A DNA stretch of 64,000 bases. Source: Cyclobacterium marinum DSM 745. Its GTDB lineage: Bacteria; Bacteroidota; Bacteroidia; Cytophagales; Cyclobacteriaceae. A program made the translations under genes and the position numbers. The DNA lies in NCBI RefSeq assembly GCF_000222485.1, contig NC_015914.1, positions 186,001 to 250,000 on the forward strand, in the 5' to 3' direction. Of the stretch, positions 18,722-27,843 are shown in pieces. The notes below the pieces were generated by a model, which saw only the letters and a list, made by a program, of their open reading frames with translations, was not told where the DNA came from and ran no database searches. Position 1 is the stretch's first letter, and each line of letters opens with the position of its first letter.

Positions 18722-19732
18722 TTATTGTTTCAGTGTTTTAAGGGGAATTTTCGTTAAGTAAATGCTTGTTTTTTCTTCATGACTTGAATAATAAACTATC
18801 CAAAGCTTATTTTTAAATATCACCAAACCCGGATAACTTGTGTCACCACCGCTAGGTAAATCTATGCTTTTATTGATCTTTCCTTCAAGGTTTGTCAGGT
18901 GAATTACAGTTTTAGCCCCGTCTTTACGATAATCTCTTGTGCCCATCACAAGGGAACTATCATCTAAGAACATAAAATTGGGACCACCAAGTCTCTTGGT
19001 TAACTTTTTTGTTGTCCAGCTTTTATAAGGATAGTTGCTTTTTGCCAACACCCCCATTTTATCATCATCCTCTCTTCTTACCAACACATACATTTTACCT
19101 TTATCATCAAACCTGATTGTAGATTCATTGGGGCCGCCATCTATCGGCAATTGAGCAACATGATTAAAATTTATCCCATCAGTGGTTTTAAGCAAATGAA
19201 CCTCTTTCTCGGCATTGTAATTTCTATAGACTATGCCATATCCCACATTATTGTGCCAGGTAACTCTCCACATCCAATCTAGGTTTGGTTCCATGTCCAT
19301 ATTCACTCTTTTGAGTGAGGTGAAATTCCCTCCTTTTGTATCTGAAAAAGAAACCATTGGATACAAGACAGTATAGCCCTCATCATACACCCCAACAGCT
19401 GTAATGACCATTATTTTACCTTGCGGTGTTACAGATAGCCTTGCTTCCCTTACATCCCTATCCTCTTCTTCCAATAAACCTACACTTTTCCAACTCTTTC
19501 CATTTTTTGATTTAAGTATTCTAACTACCCCGCTTTTGTCCGGCATATGGTTATTGCCTTCTCTAAGGGCCACATAAAAGTCCCCTTTGAACCTGATCAT
19601 ATCGGGAAAAGCATTGTGAGGAGCCTTGTCCCAAATTTTGTCTACCTCCAATGAATCCTTCATGATCTCCTCAGAAAACCCATATGTCAACTGAAGCACA
19701 CACATTAATAAAAATAAAAAACAAGTTTTCAT
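18722..19732 (-). CDS. Exported BNR-like propeller protein of unknown substrate
   Basis: About 336 residues from the ATG at 19732, the one adjacent to the signal peptide (TCFLFLLMCVLQLTYG); an upstream in-frame ATG (19756) only adds a hydrophobic-free tail. The body has blade-like repeats with partial Asp-boxes (SKNGKSWKSV, TTDGINFNHV) and phrases such as FVALREGNNHMP and VRREDDDKMG that recall exo-sialidase-like glycosidases with Arg-rich pockets. It sits between the sulfatase and the sialidase-like protein with short gaps (43 bp on each side), so it belongs to the same operon. A glycosidase or glycan-binding role is inferred from context only. Confidence 0.75.
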   Translation of the reverse strand: MKTCFLFLLMCVLQLTYGFSEEIMKDSLEVDKIWDKAPHNAFPDMIRFKGDFYVALREGNNHMPDKSGVVRILKSKNGKSWKSVGLLEEEDRDVREARLSVTPQGKIMVITAVGVYDEGYTVLYPMVSFSDTKGGNFTSLKRVNMDMEPNLDWMWRVTWHNNVGYGIVYRNYNAEKEVHLLKTTDGINFNHVAQLPIDGGPNESTIRFDDKGKMYVLVRREDDDKMGVLAKSNYPYKSWTTKKLTKRLGGPNFMFLDDSSLVMGTRDYRKDGAKTVIHLTNLEGKINKSIDLPSGGDTSYPGLVIFKNKLWIVYYSSHEEKTSIYLTKIPLKTLKQ

Positions 19733-19775
19733 AATATATAAATGGTTAATTATCAATTGTTTACCTTTTTAAATC

Positions 19776-21287
19776 TTAACTACTTTCATTTTTCAGGTAG
19801 TCCAAGTATTTCCATTTAAACCCTTCAACTTCCCTATAACTGTGGTCCGGATAAAGGGCATTTACTGAATCCATTTCAAAGGTAAACTTCATCAATTTAT
19901 CTTTTGATAAAAACGGATCATTGGTATCTACTCTCCACTTGTAAAGGGCTTCCTTCATGGAAATTAAAACCTCAGCAAATTCCGGTTTACCAGCCAAATT
20001 CTCAAACTCCCATGGATCATTCTGCAAATCATACAGCTCCCATTCAGGAGGTTTTCTCCAAGTTTCATAAGCATCACGAACTTTTTCATTTGACCCTTCG
20101 ATTTCCTCCACCGTAGCCCCTGAACCAAAGTCAGGGCTCGCATAAGCAGTAAATGCCGGAAAATCTCCTCTGCCCACATCTATATTCCGTATAAGTTTAT
20201 ATCGTTTGTTTCTGATACTCCTTCGTGGATAATAAAAAACAGGCGAAGCGCCTTCCCCATCTGCACCCAATGTGGTTCTCCAATTTATTTCATAATCCTC
20301 CTTAGTAAACAGGTCCATCAAAGATTTACCCGGCAAATCAACATCTAAAGGGGTATCAGAAAGATCCAATACAGTTGGTAATATATCAATAACTGATATT
20401 AGTTCGTCTCGGCTGGAACCAATTTCATCAATGACCTCTGGATAGGATATTATAAAAGGTATTTTTAATCCACCTTCATAGTTGGTTAATTTACCTCTAC
20501 TGAATTGGGCTCCATGGTCACTTAAATAGATGATGCAAGTATTGGATAAATCTCCCAAACTGTCCAATAACATACCTATGGATTCATCCAGACGGTTCAT
20601 GCAATTGTAATAAGCTTCGGTTTCATCCAATAATCGTTCATTATTTACCCCTACAAATGGAAGTGTTTCCTTGATCCTATCCCGGTTTACTTTTATAGTG
20701 GGCAAACCTTCAACTTCATTCTGAAAAGGCAAATGTGCATCCGGAAAATTAACCATTAAAAAATATGGGGTATCGGACTGATTAACAAATTCCTTTGCCT
20801 TTATAGCATAGTCCTTTAGACTCTCTTTTTGAAAATTAGATCCAGACAATGCTTCATAATCAAAGTCGAACCTTTCTGCAGGATTTACATGGATTTTCCC
20901 TAAAATCCCTGTTCTATAACCTGTTTCCTTTAGGTAATTGGGCAATACTGTTATTCCTGAATATAGTCCGTAATGATGGGTAGCCCATCCCAGTTGTCCG
21001 TTCTGATGTGGATACAAACCTGTAAAAATACTACTTCTTGAAGGGCTGCATACTGAATAGGTGGTATAGGCATTTAGAAATTTTACTCCTTTTTTAGCAA
21101 GTTTGTCTATGTTAGGAGTATTCACCAATGTATTCCCATAACTACCCAAATCTGAACTATTATCCTCAGAAACTATTAACAAAATATTTGGCTTAACATT
21201 TTGTGTTCCTTTCGGACTACAGCCCAATGCTACACCGCATAATAGTACAGCTGCAACCAAATTGACATGCAATTGTTTTACACTCAT
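19776..21287 (-). CDS. S1-family sulfatase lipoprotein (heparan N-sulfatase-like)
   Basis: 503 residues from the ATG at 21287. The longer open frame to 21356 would read through an intercistronic hairpin, and the lipobox LGCSPKG fits the start at 21287. The protein opens with NILLIVSEDNSSDLGSYGN, carries the formylglycine motif CSPSR with Cys80 as the residue to be matured, and has the downstream YLSDHGAQF and GRTTLGADG-type segments. Type I sulfatases hydrolyse sulfate esters or N-sulfates; the SEDN opening resembles the N-sulfoglucosamine sulfohydrolase-like subgroup, which is an inference. It acts at the cell surface or periplasm and follows susD in the operon, implying a sulfated glycan as target. 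Confidence 0.92.
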   Translation of the reverse strand: MSVKQLHVNLVAAVLLCGVALGCSPKGTQNVKPNILLIVSEDNSSDLGSYGNTLVNTPNIDKLAKKGVKFLNAYTTYSVCSPSRSSIFTGLYPHQNGQLGWATHHYGLYSGITVLPNYLKETGYRTGILGKIHVNPAERFDFDYEALSGSNFQKESLKDYAIKAKEFVNQSDTPYFLMVNFPDAHLPFQNEVEGLPTIKVNRDRIKETLPFVGVNNERLLDETEAYYNCMNRLDESIGMLLDSLGDLSNTCIIYLSDHGAQFSRGKLTNYEGGLKIPFIISYPEVIDEIGSSRDELISVIDILPTVLDLSDTPLDVDLPGKSLMDLFTKEDYEINWRTTLGADGEGASPVFYYPRRSIRNKRYKLIRNIDVGRGDFPAFTAYASPDFGSGATVEEIEGSNEKVRDAYETWRKPPEWELYDLQNDPWEFENLAGKPEFAEVLISMKEALYKWRVDTNDPFLSKDKLMKFTFEMDSVNALYPDHSYREVEGFKWKYLDYLKNESS

Positions 21288-21323
21288 TAATATTCTGATT
21301 ATTAATGCTCTCAATGATTGAAC

Positions 21324-21365
21324 AAAATTCGCTTGACCCTCAAAACAAGGGCTCAAGCGAATTTT
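21324..21365. other. Intercistronic hairpin between susD and sulfatase gene
   Basis: A perfect 13-bp stem (AAAATTCGCTTGA at 21324-21336 with TCAAGCGAATTTT at 21353-21365), extendable by 3 bp (CCC with GGG, one bulged base). It lies just after the susD stop and before the sulfatase start on the minus-strand transcript. Such hairpins can reduce read-through or protect the upstream susCD message, which is usually more abundant than the enzyme genes. Confidence 0.7.
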
Positions 21366-21380
21366 ATAAAAATCTAATAT

Positions 21381-22862
21381 TTATTCGTATCCTGGATTTT
21401 GTAGGACTTTGTTTTCTAAACTTAAAACACTTGTAGCAATAGGCCAAAGAATTTTTTGTTCTGCATTCTCCTTCTCACTTAAAGTAGGGAGCATTTCAAT
21501 GGCTTTATCAAAACGAACCAAATCCCACCATCTCTTACCTTCAAATGCCATCTCTCTTAACCTTTCTTCAAGAATGATTGCATCGTTTTCTTCCATGGTA
21601 CCGGAAGTAAAAGCAAATTCATTATAATTTTCTCCATAAGCACGCATTCTGACTTCGTTTATTTCCATAGAAGGGTCTTCCCCAAGGGCATTTTTTGCCT
21701 CAGCTATCATCAATAAAACATCAGCATATCGAAACAATATAATATCATCGATAAAATTCCTACTTCCCCCTATTACTGTTCCACTACCTTTGGTTACGAT
21801 GGTCGTATAGTAACTTAGAGATTCGTCTTCATTAATGGTAAAGATTTCATAGAAAGAGGCATCCTTTCTTTGATCAGCATCTGAATACAGGGACTTGACA
21901 TAGTCGGTAGGTACCACGATATTATTACTTCCTCCACCTATGGCTCCTATGGTTTCTCTAGCTTCAGTGGAAATATTGGTTGGTATGGCACTACCTATCA
22001 AATACATGGCATTGAAATAATTATTCCCTGCAGACTCGAGCTCGGCAAATCTAACGGCCATTATGATTTCATCATTTCCTTTATTGCTATAATCAAATAC
22101 ATCTTCAAAGTTATCCAACAAAGACACATTCGTAGTTTGAATTGCTTCCAATGCCGTAAGGGCAGTTTGAAGATCAGCAGTGCCTCCCCCCATTTGTTTG
22201 GCAGTCCAAAGGTAAACTTCTCCTTTCAATGCATTGGTGGCCGGCTTGGACCAGAACATTTTGTTTTCCGCATAACTATTGTCGGGAAATAACTGTAATG
22301 CTTGGTCAATGTCTCCTTTAATAAATTGGAAAATTTCGCTTTGTGCGGTTCTTTCAATTTGAGTAATTTCGGGATTTTCACTTTCTGTCGGTTCTTGCCG
22401 TAAGGGTAAATCTCCCCAAGTTTTAGTCATAACGAAGTAAGTGTATGCCCGCATGGCATAGGCTTCTGCTAAGATATTGTTTTTTCTATCTTCAGATGCG
22501 AATTCAATTTCAGGTACATACTTGATGATTAGATTGGCACTGTTTACTAGTGTAAATAGACTCTGCCATGTTGGTCCAGCATCATCCTGATGCAAACGAT
22601 TTAGGTAATACTTGGACCAGCCACCATCACCTACAGTTCCCAAACCAACAACATCTGCTCTTGCTTCACCTAAATAATACAAGGTAGAATTTGAAATACT
22701 TCTAAGGTTAACATACATACCTATCAAAGCACCCTCTGCATCCCCTTCTGTTTCCCAGAATGACGCTGTGGTAATCACACTAGTAGGTGACACATCCAGC
22801 AGATCGGAACAGGAGCCGAAGAGAAATAGGCTTAATATAAAAGCTATACTAAAGTTTTTCAT
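21381..22862 (-). CDS. SusD/RagB-family glycan-binding lipoprotein (second locus)
   Basis: A 493-residue lipoprotein (signal then FLFGSC, Cys18) with the SusD opening SDLLDVSPTSVITTASFW and the TPR-like helices (NNILAEAYAMRAYTYFVMTKTWGDLPL). The C-terminal FRYADVLLMIAEAKNALG and EERLREMAFEGKRWWDLVRFDK segments are typical and complete. SusD proteins bind the glycan at the outer surface. Its gene starts 17 bp after the susC stop, so the two are co-transcribed; a hairpin follows before the sulfatase gene. It is the compact type (about 490 residues), unlike the 673-residue SusD of the first locus, so the two loci probably handle different glycans. Confidence 0.95.
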   Translation of the reverse strand: MKNFSIAFILSLFLFGSCSDLLDVSPTSVITTASFWETEGDAEGALIGMYVNLRSISNSTLYYLGEARADVVGLGTVGDGGWSKYYLNRLHQDDAGPTWQSLFTLVNSANLIIKYVPEIEFASEDRKNNILAEAYAMRAYTYFVMTKTWGDLPLRQEPTESENPEITQIERTAQSEIFQFIKGDIDQALQLFPDNSYAENKMFWSKPATNALKGEVYLWTAKQMGGGTADLQTALTALEAIQTTNVSLLDNFEDVFDYSNKGNDEIIMAVRFAELESAGNNYFNAMYLIGSAIPTNISTEARETIGAIGGGSNNIVVPTDYVKSLYSDADQRKDASFYEIFTINEDESLSYYTTIVTKGSGTVIGGSRNFIDDIILFRYADVLLMIAEAKNALGEDPSMEINEVRMRAYGENYNEFAFTSGTMEENDAIILEERLREMAFEGKRWWDLVRFDKAIEMLPTLSEKENAEQKILWPIATSVLSLENKVLQNPGYE

Positions 22863-22879
22863 GATTCCTTAATTTTAAA

Positions 22880-25800
22880 TTAAAAGGTAATATTTAGTCC
22901 GAAAATAAAGTTTCTCGGAATGGGGTACCTACCGTAATCTCGTCCACCAAATTCCGGATTTAGTCCTTGATATTTGGTGAAATAATAAAGATTGTTTCCG
23001 GTTACACTTAGCCTGACATTTTGCAAATGCACAGGCGTTAACAAGCTTTGCGGCAAGTTGTAACTGATGCTAAGTTCTCGTATGGCCAGATAATCACCAG
23101 ACTCATAATACCCCTGTCCTGTACGTGTTGGAAAGACATTGTATTGTGCCCTGGTACTTTCCCAATCGTATCTTGGCAAGCTGGCGATATCACCTTGTTC
23201 TTGCCATCCATTGTCTATAAGGTTTTGGGTCATGTTCATGTTTAGCTTCCACTGCCCTTCCATAAATGCCCGGGCATAGTTAAATATAGTATGGCCCATG
23301 GTATAATCCATTCGCAGGGAAAGCATTAAGTTTTTGTAGGAAAAAGTATTTGTAAAACCTCCTGTTAGTGTAGGAAATTCAGTACCCACATATGCCATGT
23401 CCTTTTCATCTATGACTCCATTGTCATCTAAATCGTCCCATATATAATCTCCGCCAAATGAAATATCTGGGTACCTTTTGTAGATATCAGATGGTGCACT
23501 TTCTGCATCCTGATCAGTTGCATAAACACCTAATTCCAAGTGAGAATAATACTCTCCAAGTTGTCCTCCTTCTTGAAGACCACCTTTCCAGGCATAATCA
23601 CCAATAGACGCATCCCAAACATAATACCCTCCAACTCGGTTGTTCTCCACACCATTTTCAGGCAGTTTTAAAATTTTATTTTGAAGGGTTGCCAGATTCG
23701 CTGCCAGGTTCCATTGAAAATCAGACGCTGCCGGTAAAATATTGTAGTTAACTTCGATTTCAACCCCTTTATTTTCTAAGCTTCCCAGATTGGTAAGGGT
23801 ACTGGCAAAACCAGTGGATGGTGCCAAGGCCAGATCGGTTATCAGGTTATCTGTAACTCTCCTATACACATCCAAAATAATCCCTAAACGGTCAAATAAT
23901 GTAAGATCCGCACCGAAATTCAAAGTTTTAGACCGCTCCCATTTCAATTCAGGGTTAGGAATTATTGTATTTTGAATACCTGCATATCCACCGTACCTAT
24001 AACCAACACCATATGCTCCTTGCGCTGCAAAATCACCTAAATTTCCAATATTTCCATTGATACCATAACTTGTTCTGATTTTAAGCTTGCTGAAAATATT
24101 TTGTGGCAAAGTTTCCCAAAAGGTCTCATTATGCATGTTCCAACCCAATGCCACGCCTGGGAAAAAGCCCCACTGATAATTGGCTCCTAAATTAGAGGCA
24201 CCATCGTATCTTGCATTTACTGAAACCAAATACTTGTAGTTAAAATCATAATTAACCCTACCGAAATAACCATGAATGACTTGATCCGAAATAGAACTGC
24301 TAACACTTGTCGCCTCAGCTGAAGCGTTTAAAGTAGGGATAAGGTCTGTAGAAGCACCTTGTCCTGCAGCATAAAGGGAAGATGTATTTCTTCCAAAATA
24401 CGCATATCCAGCTGTTGCATTTACATTATGGGCATCACCAAAGGTTTTGGAATAATGAAAAACTGCATCCACTTGTGTTTGTCTCCACTTAGATATAGTA
24501 GCACTGGCTGCCCTGTTGTCAACCAGGTTAGTTGGCCCATTTAAGACAGCCGGCTGAAAATTGTAAGAATCACTCGTCCTGTTATAGATGGAAAGTTGAG
24601 GGTCAAAACTAAACTCCGGTGTTATCTGCCATCTTGATCCAACGGAGAAGGTAAGGTTTTCTACCCTATTTTCTGCCACCCTGTTTCTTAAAACATACTC
24701 AGGATTACCCTCACTCAATGCCTGCCCCGGTGCCAAAGTACCATCCTCAAATGTGTACTTGGTCGTTGGTGGTAAAGTAATTGCCCTAGCAAAAATATTG
24801 GTAATACTGTTTACTTGATTGTCTTTAGAATTGGCGTAATTGACAATGCCATAAAAGCTAAATTTGTCACTCACCTTAAAATCTCCGTTTACATTCATGG
24901 TGTAGCGCTTGTATCCTGTAGTAATCGCTATCCCTTCATTGTCAAGATACCCTAAGCTTGCACTGACTTTTGCCTTTTCTGTTCCGCCGGAAACGGAAAC
25001 ATGATGATTCTGGATGGCTGCCGTTCTAAACAATACATCCTGCCAGTCAGTATCTTGAAAGATCAATGTTTTGGAAGGATCCAAGGGATCGGGCATGCTT
25101 TCCCATCCCTCATTTAATTTGTATTCATTTTCTGAAGTTAAATACTGTGTAGTATAAGCCGTATTATTGGTCAGGTCATTTCCTGTTCCGAATCCCACCG
25201 GATTGGTCAGTCTAAAGGATGCATCAGGAAAGATATCCTGGACTATCATCGCCCTTCTTGCAAAAGTTAAATAATCCCTTGCCGAAGCAAGGTCATATAA
25301 ACTACCGGGTTGTGACAAGGAATAACTCCCCGAATAGGTTGCTGACACAAAGCCTGATTTTGCAGACTTCGTGGTAATGACAACCACACCATTGGATCCT
25401 CTGGCACCGTAGATCGAAGTAGATGCAGCATCTTTTAGTACCTGAAATGACTCAATATCTCCTGGTGCTATATTATTGATATCGGGCCTGATTACTCCAT
25501 CCACAACATACAAAGGAGCTGCTCCATTTGGATTATTAATAGATGTCCCTCCCCTAACAATCACTTGAGGAGCTGCTCCGGGCTGCCCAGAAGTTGTCTG
25601 CACTCTCACTCCTGCCAATGTCCCCTGCATAGCGGAGGCAGCATTGGAATATGGAACATTATCAAGAACATGCTCATCCATTTTAGATACAGATGTGGTT
25701 AATAATTCCCTAGATTGCTCTCCAAAACCAATAACTACAACTTCCTCCATGTCTGAAAGAGTGGAGGTAAGGGTTATATTTATTGAGCTTTTATTCCCGA

Positions 25801-26074
25801 TACTTATCTCTTGATTGTTGTATCCTATAAATGAAAATACCAGTATATCATTGTCTGACGGAACGGCAATCTTAAACGTTCCATCAATGTTTGAAACTGT
25901 ACCTACAGCGGTACCTTTTACCAAAATATTCACTCCGGGTAGAGACTCTCCAGACTCATCTGTGATGGTCCCGGTAACCTCTCTGGCACCCTGTGAATAA
26001 CCTTCCGATCCAGCAATGACCATTAACAGGATCATTAGCCCAAAGAGACGTAATTCTTGTATATATTTTTTCAT
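22880..26074 (-). CDS. SusC/RagA-type TonB-dependent receptor (second locus)
   Basis: A full-length 1064-residue receptor. Order: signal peptide (cut near GYSQG), carboxypeptidase-regulatory-like domain (EVTGTITDESGESLPGVNILVKG), TonB-box-like region (MEEVVVIGFGEQSRELL), plug (LAGVRVQTTSGQPGAAPQVI, then TSIYGARGSNGVVVITTK) and a long barrel that ends in FGLNITF. There is no N-terminal STN domain, so it is unlikely to signal directly to an anti-sigma factor. It imports glycan fragments together with the adjacent SusD. It is the first gene of the sulfatase/sialidase-like operon. Its promoter region carries a TATCTTTG -7 box and overlapping palindromes. Confidence 0.96.
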   Translation of the reverse strand: MKKYIQELRLFGLMILLMVIAGSEGYSQGAREVTGTITDESGESLPGVNILVKGTAVGTVSNIDGTFKIAVPSDNDILVFSFIGYNNQEISIGNKSSINITLTSTLSDMEEVVVIGFGEQSRELLTTSVSKMDEHVLDNVPYSNAASAMQGTLAGVRVQTTSGQPGAAPQVIVRGGTSINNPNGAAPLYVVDGVIRPDINNIAPGDIESFQVLKDAASTSIYGARGSNGVVVITTKSAKSGFVSATYSGSYSLSQPGSLYDLASARDYLTFARRAMIVQDIFPDASFRLTNPVGFGTGNDLTNNTAYTTQYLTSENEYKLNEGWESMPDPLDPSKTLIFQDTDWQDVLFRTAAIQNHHVSVSGGTEKAKVSASLGYLDNEGIAITTGYKRYTMNVNGDFKVSDKFSFYGIVNYANSKDNQVNSITNIFARAITLPPTTKYTFEDGTLAPGQALSEGNPEYVLRNRVAENRVENLTFSVGSRWQITPEFSFDPQLSIYNRTSDSYNFQPAVLNGPTNLVDNRAASATISKWRQTQVDAVFHYSKTFGDAHNVNATAGYAYFGRNTSSLYAAGQGASTDLIPTLNASAEATSVSSSISDQVIHGYFGRVNYDFNYKYLVSVNARYDGASNLGANYQWGFFPGVALGWNMHNETFWETLPQNIFSKLKIRTSYGINGNIGNLGDFAAQGAYGVGYRYGGYAGIQNTIIPNPELKWERSKTLNFGADLTLFDRLGIILDVYRRVTDNLITDLALAPSTGFASTLTNLGSLENKGVEIEVNYNILPAASDFQWNLAANLATLQNKILKLPENGVENNRVGGYYVWDASIGDYAWKGGLQEGGQLGEYYSHLELGVYATDQDAESAPSDIYKRYPDISFGGDYIWDDLDDNGVIDEKDMAYVGTEFPTLTGGFTNTFSYKNLMLSLRMDYTMGHTIFNYARAFMEGQWKLNMNMTQNLIDNGWQEQGDIASLPRYDWESTRAQYNVFPTRTGQGYYESGDYLAIRELSISYNLPQSLLTPVHLQNVRLSVTGNNLYYFTKYQGLNPEFGGRDYGRYPIPRNFIFGLNITF

Positions 26075-26399
26075 ATAATAATAATTTAATACGGTACATT
26101 AATGTACATACCAAAGATATTATATGAATTAATTGTTTTCTTATACTTTATTTTACATTATTAATACAATATTTCAATGAATTAAATCTGAGATCTACAA
26201 AGATTTTAAGTGAATTTTAACAATATTATAATTTAAATATGGTTCATGCTCTTCATGTAAATATTTGTTGGCTTCTTAGGATTCACTTAATACAATCTTA
26301 TCTGAAATTAGGAATTACATTCCTGCAATAAGCAAATGTCTCCTCTGCTTTATAAGTTAATTTGGTATAAAATTAGCCCCTTACCATTCTCAAGAATTA
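26075..26399. other. susC promoter region
   Basis: A 325-bp AT-rich intergenic stretch between susC and the propeller gene upstream. The part near 26086-26119 contains the -7 box and palindromes described separately. The remainder has several TTAATAC-like strings (26161, 26288) but no gene was recognised. Confidence 0.6.
26086..26119 (-). promoter_or_regulatory. susC -7 box with overlapping palindromic operator candidate
   Basis: TATCTTTG on the minus strand (26119-26112) matches the Bacteroidota -7 consensus TAnnTTTG. Immediately downstream are a perfect 14-bp palindrome GTACATTAATGTAC (26094-26107) and, overlapping it, the 17-mer TTAATACGGTACATTAA (26086-26102), which is 14/17 identical to the palindrome upstream of the tandem propeller genes (29287-29303). 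Its position at the expected transcription start suggests repressor binding. No clear -33 TTG was found. Confidence 0.55.
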
Positions 26400-27842
26400 T
26401 CAATCAAATTTAAAAGAGTATATGTCCGCATCTTTCAAATAAATCCTCATTTTAATGGGCTTACCTGCTAGCTTGGTCAGATCATTGGATTTGTTCCAAT
26501 AAACTGTTCTCGAAATCTCATTACCTATGATAGGCTGACATTCCTCCTTGGAAAATCCGGGTAATTTATTTCCATTTTCATCCAATAGCTCAACTAAAAT
26601 TTCTCCGGCAGCAGAGGTTGAATAATTCAATTCCAAGGTTCCTCCATCAAATATAAATGGCTTAGTGGTCATTTCACCTCCGGAATAACCGGCAGACAAA
26701 GAAGCAAAACCATCCAGTCTCATAGCGTACCGTCTAAGATGTGCAGTAGGCTGGGCATAATCTTGGTTTACATAAACAGACATTTCGGTAGGGCCCGTTT
26801 GCACAATATTCAACGCAGGATAATTGGACCTTGAAACCCAGTTTTGCAAACCTATTCCGGGCTTTATAAAAGATTCCATAAACTGTCTTTGATAAGCCCC
26901 TCCACCTCTAGAGGACATTAATATGGCATCTGAACAATCATTATAATATTTAGGATTTACTCCCAATTTCTTGGCTTCTTCGTCATTTACTACTTTCCTG
27001 TTAGGCATAAATCGAGCTCCAATGGCCAAATAAATATGAGGGGCACGAAAGTAAGGACTTGTTTGTTGGGTATACAAATGCTCATAGGGTGTGTTTCCAA
27101 AACTCATTTGAACCGGGCTTGTCCAATTGATAAAGTCCTTTGAGGTGGTTCTTCCAACTGAGCGAAATCCGGTGTAACCATCCCCTGTCCAGGTTCGAAA
27201 GTAACAAACGTATTGTTCTTCACTAGCAGACCAAAAAACTACATTTTGAGAATCAAAAACCCCATCCCTAAAAACCGGCTCCTCCTGCATCTTCCTCCAC
27301 TCCTTTCCATCTGCGGAAACATAAGCTACCAAGCCACTTTTTTTAGTACCGCCTAAGGCCTTGTATTTTTGGGAGCTTTTGGCCAAGGGGTTGCTATCCA
27401 CAAATGGGCTGAAATTATGGGTAACCGGTGCAGCATTTGCCAATATTACATTGTTTTTTTTGGTGCCATTCACCGTGAATAGTTTAAGATCCGGCTTGAC
27501 CCAATTAATTCCATCTTTGGATTCGGCATAACAAGTTACCTCTGCATCATTCCCATCACTGCCTGCTTCAGGCACCCCCCTGTAATAGGCCCTATAGGTA
27601 TCCCCATCCTTAATGACTGTGAAATAAGCTGAAAAAGCCCCTTCCCAAGGCTTTTCAAACCTTATCACTTCTCCTTGATCAATTGGTTCATGCAAAGTTA
27701 ATTCAGCCCCCTCTAACTTTTCTATCAGGTAATCATCGACAAACAACTCCCGGTTTGTGCCAATATTAGGGATTTGAGCCAAGGCGAGGCTTTGAACAAA
27801 AAGGAATAAGACAAATAGTGTGTTTTTCTTTAATACCAACAT
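26400..27842 (-). CDS. Secreted five-bladed-propeller glycosidase-like protein (paralogue B)
   Basis: A 480-residue exported protein (signal cut near LALAQ). It opens with NIGTNRELFVDDYLIEKLEGAEL, a signature of a family often seen in Bacteroidota and Planctomycetes whose central part resembles GH32/GH43-type propellers (YRAYYRGVPE, CYAESKDGINWVKPDL, HNFSPFVDSNP). The C-terminal ~90 residues form a beta-sandwich (FDGGTLELNYSTSAAGEILVELLD). Catalytic acids cannot be assigned by eye. Its ATG begins one base after the stop of the neighbouring paralogue, with which it is colinear over its length and shares long identical stretches, so a tandem duplication and a shared transcript are evident. A glycoside hydrolase activity is probable but unproven. 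Confidence 0.75.
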   Translation of the reverse strand: MLVLKKNTLFVLFLFVQSLALAQIPNIGTNRELFVDDYLIEKLEGAELTLHEPIDQGEVIRFEKPWEGAFSAYFTVIKDGDTYRAYYRGVPEAGSDGNDAEVTCYAESKDGINWVKPDLKLFTVNGTKKNNVILANAAPVTHNFSPFVDSNPLAKSSQKYKALGGTKKSGLVAYVSADGKEWRKMQEEPVFRDGVFDSQNVVFWSASEEQYVCYFRTWTGDGYTGFRSVGRTTSKDFINWTSPVQMSFGNTPYEHLYTQQTSPYFRAPHIYLAIGARFMPNRKVVNDEEAKKLGVNPKYYNDCSDAILMSSRGGGAYQRQFMESFIKPGIGLQNWVSRSNYPALNIVQTGPTEMSVYVNQDYAQPTAHLRRYAMRLDGFASLSAGYSGGEMTTKPFIFDGGTLELNYSTSAAGEILVELLDENGNKLPGFSKEECQPIIGNEISRTVYWNKSNDLTKLAGKPIKMRIYLKDADIYSFKFD

Positions 27843-27843
27843 T

